Of a stretch of DNA of 39,528 nt, positions 20,762 to 31,876 are shown piece by piece. The position numbers and the translations under genes were made by a program. Every line of letters starts with the position of its first letter. Position 1 is the stretch's first letter. This DNA comes from Clostridia bacterium (GTDB lineage: Bacteria > Bacillota > Clostridia > Christensenellales > Pumilibacteraceae): contig JAFXKH010000019.1 of NCBI GenBank assembly GCA_017531795.1, forward strand, positions 1 through 39,528, given 5' to 3'. The notes beneath the pieces were generated by a model. That model did not search any database, had not been told where the DNA came from, and saw only the letters and a program-made list of their open reading frames with translations.

Positions 20762-20790
20762 TGACTTTCGCGCTTTAATGTGTTAAACTG
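20762..20790 (+). promoter_or_regulatory. Promoter of yerC-pcrA
   Basis: TTGACT (20762-20767), 17 bp, TAAACT (20785-20790), 30 bp before the GTG start. The CGTTTGAC context recalls the htpG and icd -35 boxes. Confidence 0.65.
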
Positions 20791-20820
20791 TTTTAAGAGT
20801 GAAAAACAGAGGTTTTAGCA

Positions 20821-21117
20821 GTGAACAGTAAACTGAAAAATGAAAATACCGATTGTTTCTACCGCGCGGTGCTGGGATTAAAGAGCGTGGAAGAGTGCTA
20901 CGCCTTTTTTGAGGACATCTGCACGATAAGCGAAATACAGGCTATGACGCAACGGTTTTACGTGGCGCGTTTGCTTTCGGCAGGTAAGACGTATCAGGAA
21001 ATATCCTCGCTTACGGGCGCGTCTACGGCAACTATAAGTCGCATAAACAAATGTATCGAATACGGCGCGGACGGTTATAAAACAGCGCTCGGGAGATTGG
21101 ATAATGACATCTCTTGA
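20821..21117 (+). CDS. YerC/YecD family TrpR-related regulator (98 aa)
   Basis: A small DNA-binding protein of the TrpR-like superfamily (TIGR02531, YerC/YecD). SVEECYAFFEDICTISEIQA and MTQRFYVARLLSAGKTYQEI lead to the helix-turn-helix SSLTGASTATISRINKCIEY, which is typical of the group; no tryptophan-binding evidence exists. The start is GTG at 20821 with AGAGG 9 nt upstream; no in-frame ATG exists near it. It overlaps pcrA by 14 nt, so the two are co-transcribed and probably coupled. In Bacillus subtilis yerC also lies just before pcrA and ligA, and the pairing here supports the family call. Its target is unknown. Confidence 0.9.
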   Translation: MNSKLKNENTDCFYRAVLGLKSVEECYAFFEDICTISEIQAMTQRFYVARLLSAGKTYQEISSLTGASTATISRINKCIEYGADGYKTALGRLDNDIS

Positions 21118-23269
21118 CAGCCTGAACGCTCAGCAAAGATCCGCCGCTCTCGATACCGAGGGGGCGGTTCTCGTCACAGCGGGGGCAGGTAGTGGCAAAA
21201 CCCGATTATTAACGCACAGAATAGCGCATATCATTGAAGATCTCGGCGTGCGTCCTTTTAACGTACTCGCCATAACCTTCACCAACAAGGCGGCGGACGA
21301 AATGCGCGCCCGATTGCGCTCGTTGCTTCCCGAAGCCGAAGATATATGGATATCCACCTTTCACTCAATGTGCGCGCGTATGCTCCGCCGTTACGGTGAC
21401 CGTCTTGGGTATGAAAGTTCGTTTACGATATACGCCACAGACGAAACTGAACGCACGGTGAAGCAAATAATAAAAGAATTCGGTTATGACCTTGAAAACC
21501 TGCATAAGACGGTTATGAATTTCACCTCCAACGCCAAAAACGCAGGCAAATCGCCGAGCGAATACGCCCAAGAAAATCCTTATCTGTCCAATCTTGATAT
21601 CGTCGTACGCGTGAGCGAAGAGTATGAAAAACGGCTCAAAAAGAACAACGCGATGGATTTTGACGACCTTCTCGGCAAAACGCACGAACTGTTTGCCAAA
21701 AATCCCGACGTACTTCAGTTTTACGCGAACAAGTTCAGGTATATCCATGTGGACGAGTTTCAGGACACCAACACCGTGCAGTACGGACTCGTCCGTCAAC
21801 TCGCTTCGGCGCACGGCAACGTGTTCGCCGTTGGCGACGAGGATCAAAGCATATACGGCTGGCGTGGCGCGGACGTAAGCAATATGCAGTCGTTTATTGA
21901 AGACTTTGGCGCGAAGATTTATAAGCTCGAACAAAACTACCGTTCGACCAAGAACATACTCGCTTCCGCCAATAACCTTATAAAGCACAACGTATCGAGA
22001 ATAGACAAAAAACTGTGGTCTGATCTCGGAGAAGGGGAGCGTATTCATTGCTATAACGCCACGAGCGAAGTGGACGAAGCGGAGTACGTCGTCACCAACA
22101 TAAACAAACTTATGCGCGAGGGTTACCGCCCCCGTGACTTTGCAATACTGATGCGGGTAAACGCTCTTACTCGTCTTGTGGAGCAACGGCTTTTGCATTA
22201 TAATATTCCGTATAAGGTATACGGTGGTTATAAGTTCTTCGACCGCAAGGAAGTCAAGGACGTTATCGCATACCTGCGCGTAATAGCCAACCCCAGCGAC
22301 GACGAGGCTTTATTGCGCGTAATAAACTTCCCCAAGCGTGGCATAGGCGACAGCGCGGTAAGTCAGATTTTTGAGTACGCCCGCCGTTATAACGTCAACG
22401 CTACCGAAGTGGTTCGTCGCATAGACGAAACTTCTTTGCCTTCGTCGGTAATCAAAAAAGTCACGCCTTTCTCATCGCTACTGAAAGACTTTTATTTGGC
22501 AAAGCACACGCATACCGTAGCCGAACTGACCGAAAAAATCATCAAGGACGCGAAAATCCGCGAAGTCTACTCTGAACCAAGCGAAGAAAATACGGCGCGT
22601 AAACTCAACATTGACGACTTTATAAGTTCGGTCAACGAGTTCGTCAATCGCCGTGGGGGTACGCTGACCGAGTTCCTTGAAGAAGTTACCTTATATACCG
22701 AGGGTGACGAAGAAAAGGGCGATTCGGTTTTCATTTCCACCGTGCACAGCGCGAAGGGTATGGAGTTCCGTAACGTATTCGTTATAGGCGTGGAGGACGG
22801 TTTGTTCCCTTTATCGCGCGCCGAAGAAGAGAACGAAATAGAAGAAGAACGCAGACTGATGTACGTCGCAATAACCCGCGCCAAAGAACGCCTGTTCCTG
22901 ACCTACGCGCAATCACGGTTTATGTACGGCGACAGAAAACTGTGCCGTCAGAGTCGGTTTTTCGGAGAAATAGACGAAAGGTTTGTCAGCGGTTACGGAG
23001 CGAACGCCGTAAAAGCGCGGATAGGAATACCCTCCGCGCCTCCTCCTCAAAAGGTAAGTGGAGTGTCGGGCCAGAATACAGCCGTCAGACAGAACGGTAC
23101 GGCAGACGTAAAAATCGGCTCGCGAGTTATGCACAAAAAGTTTGGCGAAGGCGTCGTTGAAGGAGTGACCAAAGTGGGTGTAAATTCCTACGTAGTGATA
23201 AACTTCAAAACCGTGGGCAAAATTACGCTCTCGCTTGCTTTCGCGCCCGTAACGGTACTGACGGATTAA
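21104..23269 (+). CDS. pcrA: ATP-dependent DNA helicase PcrA/UvrD
   Basis: A superfamily 1A 3'-5' helicase used in nucleotide excision repair, replication restart and plasmid replication. The helicase motifs appear in order: LNAQQRSA (Q motif), AGAGSGKT (26-33, Walker A), ITFTNKAADEM (Ia), HVDEFQDTNTVQ (II), GDEDQSIYGWRGA (III), LEQNYRSTKNIL (IV), STVHSAKGMEFRNVFVIG (V) and RRLMYVAITRAKERL (VI). The C-terminal end (HKKFGEGVVEGVTKVGV) matches the Tudor-like RNA-polymerase-binding domain. At 721 aa it is normal. It overlaps yerC by 14 nt; ligA follows after 139 bp that hold a tandem repeat. Confidence 0.96.
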   Translation: MTSLDSLNAQQRSAALDTEGAVLVTAGAGSGKTRLLTHRIAHIIEDLGVRPFNVLAITFTNKAADEMRARLRSLLPEAEDIWISTFHSMCARMLRRYGDRLGYESSFTIYATDETERTVKQIIKEFGYDLENLHKTVMNFTSNAKNAGKSPSEYAQENPYLSNLDIVVRVSEEYEKRLKKNNAMDFDDLLGKTHELFAKNPDVLQFYANKFRYIHVDEFQDTNTVQYGLVRQLASAHGNVFAVGDEDQSIYGWRGADVSNMQSFIEDFGAKIYKLEQNYRSTKNILASANNLIKHNVSRIDKKLWSDLGEGERIHCYNATSEVDEAEYVVTNINKLMREGYRPRDFAILMRVNALTRLVEQRLLHYNIPYKVYGGYKFFDRKEVKDVIAYLRVIANPSDDEALLRVINFPKRGIGDSAVSQIFEYARRYNVNATEVVRRIDETSLPSSVIKKVTPFSSLLKDFYLAKHTHTVAELTEKIIKDAKIREVYSEPSEENTARKLNIDDFISSVNEFVNRRGGTLTEFLEEVTLYTEGDEEKGDSVFISTVHSAKGMEFRNVFVIGVEDGLFPLSRAEEENEIEEERRLMYVAITRAKERLFLTYAQSRFMYGDRKLCRQSRFFGEIDERFVSGYGANAVKARIGIPSAPPPQKVSGVSGQNTAVRQNGTADVKIGSRVMHKKFGEGVVEGVTKVGVNSYVVINFKTVGKITLSLAFAPVTVLTD

Positions 23270-23287
23270 ACCGCAAAGTAGCCAAAA

Positions 23288-23347
23288 CACACGAATTTAC
23301 ACGAAAACACACGAATTCACACGAAAATATACGCAAAAACACGAATA
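23288..23347 (+). repeat. 20-bp tandem repeat between pcrA and ligA
   Basis: Units CACACGAATTTACACGAAAA (23288-23307) and CACACGAATTCACACGAAAA (23308-23327) differ by one base and are followed by decayed units; ACACGAA occurs five times. The region from 23270 to 23408 has no gene and no clear promoter. Confidence 0.7.
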
Positions 23348-23351
23348 CTGA

Positions 23352-25343
<1,992 letters not shown>

Positions 25344-25345
25344 TT

Positions 25346-25374
25346 TGATAGAAAAAAAATGCTATTATATAATA
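25346..25374 (+). promoter_or_regulatory. Promoter of the yicC-rpe operon
   Basis: TTGATA (25346-25351), 17 bp, TATAAT (25369-25374), 55 bp before the yicC ATG. A short hairpin CTTGC-AGTAG-GGCAAG follows in the leader. Confidence 0.75.
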
Positions 25375-25428
25375 TGCTCTTGCAGTAGGGCAAGAAAATT
25401 ACAGCCGATTAAAACAGAGGTACGATAT

Positions 25429-26304
25429 ATGAAAAGTATGACCGGTTACGGGAAAGGCGAAGCGTCGAACGCCACGAGAAAAATCATAGTGGAACTGAAA
25501 TCCGTCAACAATAGATTCCTCGAAATAAACTCGCGTTTTCCCAAGGCTCTCTCTTTCGTTGAAGATACGGTAAAAAAACAGGTACAGGAAACGATAAAGC
25601 GCGGAAGCGTAGACGTCGTATATTCTTATGAACTTACGGGCGAAACGGATAAGAAGGTAAAACTCGACCTTGCGCTTGCAGGCGAATATCTCTCCGCAGG
25701 CAAAACGCTTGCGCAGGAATACTCCGTCGCAAACGACCTTACCGCCAGCGTAATAATGCGTATGCCCGACGTGCTTTCGCTCGCTTCTGCCGAAGCGGAC
25801 AGGGAAGAGATGAAAACGCTCTTTGCCCAAGCGACTAAAAACGCGGTGGCTGATCTGGATAAAATGCGCGTCATAGAAGGCGAGGGCGTGAAAGCCGATT
25901 TCAAAAAACTCGTCGGCAATATCGAAACCGCGCTGTGCGAAGTGAAAAAACGCGCTCCGCAAATAGTCAAGGATTATCACGAAAAGATTACGCGCCGAGT
26001 GAACGAACTTCTCGGAGGCGTGGATATAGATCCTTCCCGAATCGCTATGGAAGTGGCGGTATTCGCAGACAAATGCGACGTGAACGAAGAAATAAGCCGT
26101 CTTGGTTCGCATATCGAGCAGTTCTATACCGTACTCGAAGCGGACGAGCCTCAGGGCAGAAAACTCGATTTTCTCTCGCAGGAAATGAACAGAGAAATAA
26201 ATACTATGGGAAGTAAGGCGAACGACCTTGAACTGACCGAACTCGTTTTAACGATGAAAAACGAACTGGAAAAAATAAAAGAACAAATAAGGAACGTAGA
26301 ATGA
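25429..26304 (+). CDS. YicC/YloC family endoribonuclease
   Basis: A cytosolic protein of the YicC_N/DUF1732 family. Members have been shown to act as endoribonucleases (the Bacillus homologue is YloC). The N-terminal MKSMTGYGKGEASNATRKII and VELKSVNNRFLEINSRFPKA are diagnostic, and the C-terminal FLSQEMNREINTMGSKAND with the following LKNELEKIKEQIRNVE is equally typical. At 291 aa it is the usual length. ATG 25429 is chosen, as MKSMTGYG is the universal start; the frame runs open further upstream into the promoter. The ribosome site is modest (AGAGG). It is the first gene of a ten-gene operon and overlaps gmk by 4 nt. The remA gene that sits between them in Bacillus is absent. Confidence 0.93.
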   Translation: MKSMTGYGKGEASNATRKIIVELKSVNNRFLEINSRFPKALSFVEDTVKKQVQETIKRGSVDVVYSYELTGETDKKVKLDLALAGEYLSAGKTLAQEYSVANDLTASVIMRMPDVLSLASAEADREEMKTLFAQATKNAVADLDKMRVIEGEGVKADFKKLVGNIETALCEVKKRAPQIVKDYHEKITRRVNELLGGVDIDPSRIAMEVAVFADKCDVNEEISRLGSHIEQFYTVLEADEPQGRKLDFLSQEMNREINTMGSKANDLELTELVLTMKNELEKIKEQIRNVE

Positions 26305-26861
26305 GAAAAGGATCACTAATCGTACTCAGCGGACCATCGGGCGTGGGTAAAGGTACTATATACGCCGGTCTTCTGAAAATTATGCCCGATCTCACCGTAT
26401 CCGTATCGGCGACCACTCGCGCGCCCCGTCCGGGAGAAATTCACGGCAAGCATTATTACTTCATCACTCGCGACGAGTTCAATAAAATGAAAGATAACGG
26501 CGAGTTTTTGGAATGGGCGCAAACGGTAGGTAACTGTTACGCCACTCCCAAAGCCCCCGTTATGGAAAAACTTGCAAGTGGCTATGACGTTCTTCTCGAA
26601 ATTGACGTCAAAGGCGCGAAGCAGGTCAAGAAAGCCTATCCCGAGTGTAAGACGATATTCGTACTTCCGCCCAGCCGTGAAGAACTCGCGCGCCGATTAA
26701 GAGGCAGAGGCACGGAAAGCGAAGAACAAATTTCCGCCCGTCTTGCGCTTGCGACGAGCGAGCTTGAAGAAAGCGGTTCGTTTGATTATGAAATAATAAA
26801 CTCGGATATCGACAAAGCGATAGCCGACGTAAAAGAAATTATAGAAAAAACAAAAGAGTAA
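26301..26861 (+). CDS. gmk: Guanylate kinase
   Basis: Phosphorylates GMP to GDP with ATP. The P-loop is GPSGVGKG (11-18), followed by the GMP-binding SVSATTRAPRPGEIHGKHYY and FLEWAQTVGNCYATPK, then DVLLEIDVKGAKQVKK and the lid RGRGTESEEQISARL. At 186 aa it is of normal length. It starts in the yicC stop (ATGA overlap), so the two are coupled. rpoZ follows after 32 nt, the standard Bacillota arrangement. Confidence 0.97.
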   Translation: MRKGSLIVLSGPSGVGKGTIYAGLLKIMPDLTVSVSATTRAPRPGEIHGKHYYFITRDEFNKMKDNGEFLEWAQTVGNCYATPKAPVMEKLASGYDVLLEIDVKGAKQVKKAYPECKTIFVLPPSREELARRLRGRGTESEEQISARLALATSELEESGSFDYEIINSDIDKAIADVKEIIEKTKE

Positions 26862-26893
26862 AGATACTAAAATCCAAAAAGGAGTTAACCGAA

Positions 26894-27094
26894 ATGTTAT
26901 TAGAACCCCCTATTGATAAACTCGTGGAAAAAGTAGGTTGCAAGTACGCTCTCGTATGCTTGGTTACCAAGCGCGCGCGTGACCTTCAACAGAAAATCGG
27001 TGACGAAAAGGCTATCGCCGAAGGAACGAATCCCATTTCGTACGCCGCGAAAGAAGTATACGACGATAAAGTATTCGCCGTTTACGAAGACTGA
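26894..27094 (+). CDS. rpoZ: RNA polymerase omega subunit
   Basis: The small assembly subunit of RNA polymerase, 66 aa. LEPPIDKLVEKVGCKYALVC, then the core VTKRARDLQQKIGDEK and NPISYAAKEVYDDKVFA give the conserved R-A-R-x-L and I-x-x-A-x-x-E pattern. AAGGAG lies before ATG 26894. Its stop overlaps the coaBC start (TGATG). Placement between gmk and coaBC supports the call. Confidence 0.95.
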   Translation: MLLEPPIDKLVEKVGCKYALVCLVTKRARDLQQKIGDEKAIAEGTNPISYAAKEVYDDKVFAVYED

Positions 27095-28278
27095 TGAACC
27101 TTAAAGGGAAATGCGTACTCGTCGGCGTGACGGGTGGAATAGCCGTTTATAAGGTCTGCGCTCTCGTATCCTCGCTCCGTAAACAGGGCGCGGAGGTTTG
27201 CGTTGCAATGACGGAAAACGCTACTAAGTTCGTTTCACCGCTGACCTTCGAAACGCTGAGCGCCAACCGCGTAGTCGTGGAAACGTTTGACGAAAACCGT
27301 AAGTGGGAAGTCGAACACGTTTCGCTTGCGAAAAAAGCGAACGTCTGCGTAATCGCGCCTTGCACGGCGGACTTTGCGGGAAAAATGGCGAACGGCATTG
27401 CCGACGACTTTCTTTCCACTACCGTTATGGCGTGTAAGTGTCCGATTATTCTCGCTCCGGCTATGAACGTAAATATGCTCGCTAGCCCGGCGTACCAAGC
27501 CAACGAAAAGACGTTAAGGGAAAGGGGCGTAATTATCGTGCACGGCGGTAAAGGTTTTCTTGCGTGCGGTGACGAAGGCGCAGGCAGAATGGCAGAGCCG
27601 AACGTTATCGAAGAAAAGATTATTGATACGCTTTTCCCCCGGAAGGACTTGCTTGGAAAGACCGTACTCATCACGGCGGGCGGTACGATAGAGCCGATTG
27701 ATCCCGTGCGCTATATCGGGAATAATTCAAGCGGAAAAATGGGCGTCGCGCTTGCGACGGCTTCCGCTGACAGAGGCGCGAGAGTACTTCTCGTCTGCGG
27801 ACGGATAACGGCGGACGCTTCGGATAAACGGTTTGAGAGAGTGGACGTAACGACCACCGAAGATATGTACGAAGCGGTTATGCAAAGACTGAACGAGGCG
27901 GACGTTATTATCAAATCCGCCGCGCCTTGTGATTTCCGTCCCAAAAAGGTGGCGGATAATAAAATCAAATCCTCTTCGCCACTTACTCTTGAACTTGAAA
28001 AGACCGAGGACATTGCAAGCGCGGTAGGAAAGGCGAAAGGGAATAAGAAACTCGTCGTGTTCGCTGCCGAAACGCAGAATACTATCGCGAACGCAACCGC
28101 AAAACTTTTTGCGAAAAATGCCGATCTCGTCGTCGCTAACGACGTGACGAAAGAGGGCGCAGGGTTTGGCGTAGATACGAATATCGTCACTCTGATAGAT
28201 AAAAACGGCAAGACCGTTCTTCCGAAAATGACTAAACGGGAACTTGCCGACGTAATTTTGGATAGAATAACTCAATGA
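27094..28278 (+). CDS. coaBC: Bifunctional phosphopantothenoylcysteine decarboxylase/synthase CoaBC
   Basis: Carries out two steps of coenzyme A synthesis: ligation of cysteine to 4'-phosphopantothenate (CoaB, with CTP) and decarboxylation (CoaC, with FMN). CoaC is N-terminal (1 to about 185): VGVTGGIAVYK, catalytic H75 in EVEHVSLAK, APAMNVNMLASPAYQAN and the active-site cysteine in FLACGDEGAGRM. CoaB follows: ITAGGTIEPIDPVRYIGNNS, SAAPCDFRPKKVADNKIKS and VANDVTKEGAGFGVDTN. The usual ASANT-like segment reads APCTADFAGKMANGIADDFL, a mild variant. At 394 aa it is normal. It overlaps priA by 4 nt. Confidence 0.95.
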   Translation: MNLKGKCVLVGVTGGIAVYKVCALVSSLRKQGAEVCVAMTENATKFVSPLTFETLSANRVVVETFDENRKWEVEHVSLAKKANVCVIAPCTADFAGKMANGIADDFLSTTVMACKCPIILAPAMNVNMLASPAYQANEKTLRERGVIIVHGGKGFLACGDEGAGRMAEPNVIEEKIIDTLFPRKDLLGKTVLITAGGTIEPIDPVRYIGNNSSGKMGVALATASADRGARVLLVCGRITADASDKRFERVDVTTTEDMYEAVMQRLNEADVIIKSAAPCDFRPKKVADNKIKSSSPLTLELEKTEDIASAVGKAKGNKKLVVFAAETQNTIANATAKLFAKNADLVVANDVTKEGAGFGVDTNIVTLIDKNGKTVLPKMTKRELADVILDRITQ

Positions 28279-30479
28279 TAGCCGAAGTAATAGTAGACGT
28301 AGCCGTTAGTGAAGTAGACAGAATCTTCGACTACGACTGTCCTTTCGAGGTCAGCCGTGGTATGAGAGTACTCGTGCCGTTCGGAAGAACGCAGACCGAG
28401 GGCTTCGTTATGGGCTTGAAAGATAGCACGCTTCTACCTGCTGATAAAATCAAATCGGTAATATCCGTACTTGACAAAACGCCCGTAATAACGGAAGAAA
28501 TGTTTGATTTGCTCGCCTTTATGACGGGCAAACTCCATCTTTTGAACGTAGACGTACTCAGACTGTTTATCCCTTCCGCCATGCGTGGGGGCAGAGTAAA
28601 AGAACTGACCAGACAGTACGCCAGACTGAACGAAGAATATCGTTATAAAGATCCTGCCGAGTATACCCGTCCCAACGCTCTCGCGCAGTTTGAACTGCTG
28701 GAATATCTGACGACGGGTAAGCCCGAAGGCGAACTCGTGAGCGAACTCACGAAAAACTTTTCCGCATCCGCGCTCCGTAATCTTGCAGAAAGGGGAATAA
28801 TCGAAATTACTTCCGCAGAGATTATGCGTAAGCCGTACGCTCAGGTTACTCCCGAAAAGAAAAAGGGCATAACGCTGACAGACGAGCAGGCGCGCGCAGT
28901 GGAAGAAATCACGTCGGCAAGCGGACAGACCTTCGTTCTGCACGGCGTTACGGGTAGCGGAAAGACCGAAGTATATATGCATTGCATAGAAAAATCGCTC
29001 GAAAAAAACCGCACGGCGATAATGCTCGTCCCCGAAATCTCGCTTACGCCTCAGGCGTTATCTGCGTTCAGAGCGAGGTTTGGCGACGACGTGGCGATTT
29101 TACATAGCGGACTGTCGCACGGCGAAAGGTTTGACGAGTGGCGCAAGTGTTTGTCGGGCGAGGCGAGAGTAGTGCTTGGAGCAAGAAGCGCGGTATTCGC
29201 TCCGCTGAAAAACCTGGGCGTAATAATAATCGACGAAGAACACGATTCGAGTTACGTTTCTGACCGCACGCCGAGATACTCCACCGAAGAAGTGGCTCGC
29301 TACCGCGTCGAATATAACGGCGCAAACCTCGTGCTTGGAAGCGCAACGCCGTCGGTGGAAACGTATCACTCGGCGGTTACGGGCAAATACCGTCTGCTTG
29401 AACTGACGGGACGGGTGAATAAACGCCCCTTGCCCGAAATAGAAGTAGTCAATATGTGTCGGGAAATCGCGCTTGGCAATAATAGTATTTTTTCCACCGC
29501 CCTGCAACGTGAACTTGACGACTGTGTCAGTAAGGGCAATCAGGCAATGCTCTTTCTCAATCGCCGTGGTTACGCTTCCTTCGTGATGTGCAAGGCTTGC
29601 GGATACGTGGCGAAATGCGACAGGTGTGACGTTTCTCTCGTTTACCACCGAGAAGAACAACGGCTCAAATGCCACTACTGTGGAAATATGTATACCACGC
29701 TGGATATATGCCCGAACTGTGGCTCGCCGTTTATGAAGGAAGGGTATATCGGAACGGAAAAGGTAGCAAGACTGCTCAAAGAATTATACCCCGGCGTAGG
29801 CGTGCTTCGTATGGATAACGACACCACGCGCGGAAAGGACGCTCACGCCCGTATACTGAGCGAGTTCGCGCAGAAAAAAGCGCAGATACTCGTCGGTACG
29901 CAGATGATAGCGAAAGGTCACGACTTCCCCGACGTGACGTTAGTGGGCATACTCGATGCGGATATGAGTTTGCATATGGCGGACTACCGAAGCACCGAAA
30001 GAACGTACCAACTCACTACGCAGGTGGCAGGACGGGCAGGCAGAGCCTTGCAAACGGGCAGGGTAATACTGCAAACGTACGCGCCCACGCATTACGTATA
30101 CGAGTACGTCAGAAAAGGGGATTATAAAGGTTTTTACGAAAAGGAAATCAATCTTCGTGAAGTCACGAAATACCCGCCTTTCGCCACTATCGTCAGAGTA
30201 ATGGTAAGCGGAACGGACGAAAAAAAGGCAAGCGAAGTTCTTAAAAACGTCTATCTCGACATAGGCGGAATAAAGGAAAAAAATCCGGATAAATTTTTAT
30301 ACTTTGCGTATATGCGCGCGCCGTTAAAGAAGATTATGGACGAGTTCCGTATGCAAATACTCCTGCGTCTAACCACCGACTCGGAGGGCGTAATAGACGA
30401 AGTGTATAACGTCGTAAACCGCCACAGAGCGCAAAGCGTGACGTCTTACGTCGAAGTAAACCCGATAAAACTCTCATAG
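28275..30479 (+). CDS. priA: Primosomal replication restart helicase PriA
   Basis: A superfamily 2 DNA helicase that reloads the replisome at stalled forks. The N-terminal DNA-binding domain (VDVAVSEVDRIFDYDCPFEV) comes first; Walker A is GVTGSGKT (224-231) and Walker B IIIDEEHDSSY. Eight cysteines lie in CKACGYVAKCDRCDVS and LKCHYCGNMYTTLDICPNCG, forming the two zinc sites. GTQMIAKGHDFPDVTLVGIL and the QVAGRAGRALQTGRV motifs complete the helicase. At 734 aa it is normal. def starts 9 nt after its stop. Confidence 0.97.
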   Translation: MIAEVIVDVAVSEVDRIFDYDCPFEVSRGMRVLVPFGRTQTEGFVMGLKDSTLLPADKIKSVISVLDKTPVITEEMFDLLAFMTGKLHLLNVDVLRLFIPSAMRGGRVKELTRQYARLNEEYRYKDPAEYTRPNALAQFELLEYLTTGKPEGELVSELTKNFSASALRNLAERGIIEITSAEIMRKPYAQVTPEKKKGITLTDEQARAVEEITSASGQTFVLHGVTGSGKTEVYMHCIEKSLEKNRTAIMLVPEISLTPQALSAFRARFGDDVAILHSGLSHGERFDEWRKCLSGEARVVLGARSAVFAPLKNLGVIIIDEEHDSSYVSDRTPRYSTEEVARYRVEYNGANLVLGSATPSVETYHSAVTGKYRLLELTGRVNKRPLPEIEVVNMCREIALGNNSIFSTALQRELDDCVSKGNQAMLFLNRRGYASFVMCKACGYVAKCDRCDVSLVYHREEQRLKCHYCGNMYTTLDICPNCGSPFMKEGYIGTEKVARLLKELYPGVGVLRMDNDTTRGKDAHARILSEFAQKKAQILVGTQMIAKGHDFPDVTLVGILDADMSLHMADYRSTERTYQLTTQVAGRAGRALQTGRVILQTYAPTHYVYEYVRKGDYKGFYEKEINLREVTKYPPFATIVRVMVSGTDEKKASEVLKNVYLDIGGIKEKNPDKFLYFAYMRAPLKKIMDEFRMQILLRLTTDSEGVIDEVYNVVNRHRAQSVTSYVEVNPIKLS

Positions 30480-30488
30480 GTGAAATAA

Positions 30489-30941
30489 ATGGCAATAAGA
30501 AACGTAGTAAAAATAGGCGACGACGTGCTTAGAAAGCGTTGCCGTGAAGTGACTGAGTTTGACGAAAAACTGGGCGCAATCCTTGACGATATGAAGGAAA
30601 CCATGATTTACGCAGACGGCGTAGGTCTGGCAGGACCGCAGATTGGTCTGCTCAGACGTATAGCCGTTATCAGTCCTGACGGCGAAGATTTTTATGAACT
30701 CGTCAATCCCGTAATAACCGAGCAATCGGGCAAGCAACTGTGCCGGGAAGGCTGTTTGAGCGTACCGGGAGCGAACGGCGAAGTCGAACGTCCGCAAAAA
30801 ATCACGGTAAAGGCGTTTGACCGTCACGGCAAACCGTTCACGCTTAAAGCGGAAGGTTTTCTTGCCAATATATGCTGTCATGAAATTGACCATCTTGACG
30901 GAATTTTGTTCATAGACAAAATGCGCCCGTTCGGAAAATAA
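30489..30941 (+). CDS. def: Peptide deformylase
   Basis: A metal-dependent enzyme that removes the formyl group from nascent proteins. The three family motifs are GVGLAGPQIG (44-53, motif I, with G-P in place of A-x), EGCLS (87-91, with the metal ligand C89) and HEIDH (131-135, with H131, E132 and H135). At 150 aa it is a short type 1 enzyme. It lies next to fmt, which adds the formyl group to initiator tRNA, as in most Bacillota. AGGTG overlaps the priA stop region. Confidence 0.96.
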   Translation: MAIRNVVKIGDDVLRKRCREVTEFDEKLGAILDDMKETMIYADGVGLAGPQIGLLRRIAVISPDGEDFYELVNPVITEQSGKQLCREGCLSVPGANGEVERPQKITVKAFDRHGKPFTLKAEGFLANICCHEIDHLDGILFIDKMRPFGK

Positions 30942-30955
30942 AAAGGTAATAAAAA

Positions 30956-31876
30956 ATGAAAATCGTATTTATGGGAACGCCGGATTTTGCGTTGTACGCC
31001 CTTGAAGCGCTCGTGAAATCCAGACATGAAATCGTTGCGGTAGTCACGCAACCCGACAGACCGGGCAACCGAGGAGTTACGGTCTTTTCTCCCATAAAGA
31101 AATATGCGATAGAGCAGGGTATTCCCGTTTATCAATACGAAAAAATCAGCAGAGAAGGGGTGGCGGATCTCAGAGCGTTAAGCGCAGACCTGTTCGTGAC
31201 GGTAGCATTTGGGCAACTGCTCAGCAAAGAAATCATAGATATTCCGCCCTACGGTATCATCAACGTCCACGCTTCTTTGCTTCCCAAATACCGCGGAAGT
31301 TCGCCTATACAATGGGCGATAATAAAGGGCGAAACGGTCACGGGCGTGACGATAATGCAAACGGCGGAGGGCTTGGATACGGGAGATATTCTTTACACCG
31401 AAAAATTAAGCATCAATCCGTTTGATAACGCAGGCAGTATGTTTGAAAAACTCGGCGCGCTCGGAGCGAGAACGCTCGTTGAATATCTCGAACTGCTCGA
31501 AAGTGGCAAAGCCCCTGCTCCCACGCCTCAGCGCGAAGAAGAGGCCTCTTATTACCCAATGCTCAAAAAGAGCGACGGACGGATTGATTGGAGCAATAGC
31601 GCAGACGACGTTCGCAATAAAATGCGGGGCGTAACGCCTTGGCCGGGCGCGTTCACGAAAATGGGCGACAAAACGGTAAAAATCCACAACGCCGAACTTT
31701 GCGACGGCGAAGGTGAAAGCGGACGAATAATCGCTCTGGATAAACGCGGAATAGTCGTAGCGTGCGGAAAGGGCGCGCTCCGATTGACCGAACTGCAAGC
31801 GGAAGGTAAAAAGCGTATGACCGCCTCCGACTTTCTCAACGGTAATAGACTGTCGGTGGGGGATAAGTTCGTATGA
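30956..31876 (+). CDS. fmt: Methionyl-tRNA formyltransferase
   Basis: Formylates initiator Met-tRNA using 10-formyl-tetrahydrofolate. MKIVFMGTPDFALYALEAL is the typical start. The catalytic N-V-H at 103-105 is followed by SLLPKYRG (107-114), the folate site. TGVTIMQTAEGLDTGDIL holds the catalytic aspartate. The C-terminal tRNA-binding domain (about 205-306) has WPGAFTKMGDKTVKI and LTELQAEGKKRMTASDFLNG. At 306 aa it is normal. A ribosome site AAAAGG lies 14 nt after def, and it overlaps rsmB by 4 nt. Confidence 0.96.
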   Translation: MKIVFMGTPDFALYALEALVKSRHEIVAVVTQPDRPGNRGVTVFSPIKKYAIEQGIPVYQYEKISREGVADLRALSADLFVTVAFGQLLSKEIIDIPPYGIINVHASLLPKYRGSSPIQWAIIKGETVTGVTIMQTAEGLDTGDILYTEKLSINPFDNAGSMFEKLGALGARTLVEYLELLESGKAPAPTPQREEEASYYPMLKKSDGRIDWSNSADDVRNKMRGVTPWPGAFTKMGDKTVKIHNAELCDGEGESGRIIALDKRGIVVACGKGALRLTELQAEGKKRMTASDFLNGNRLSVGDKFV

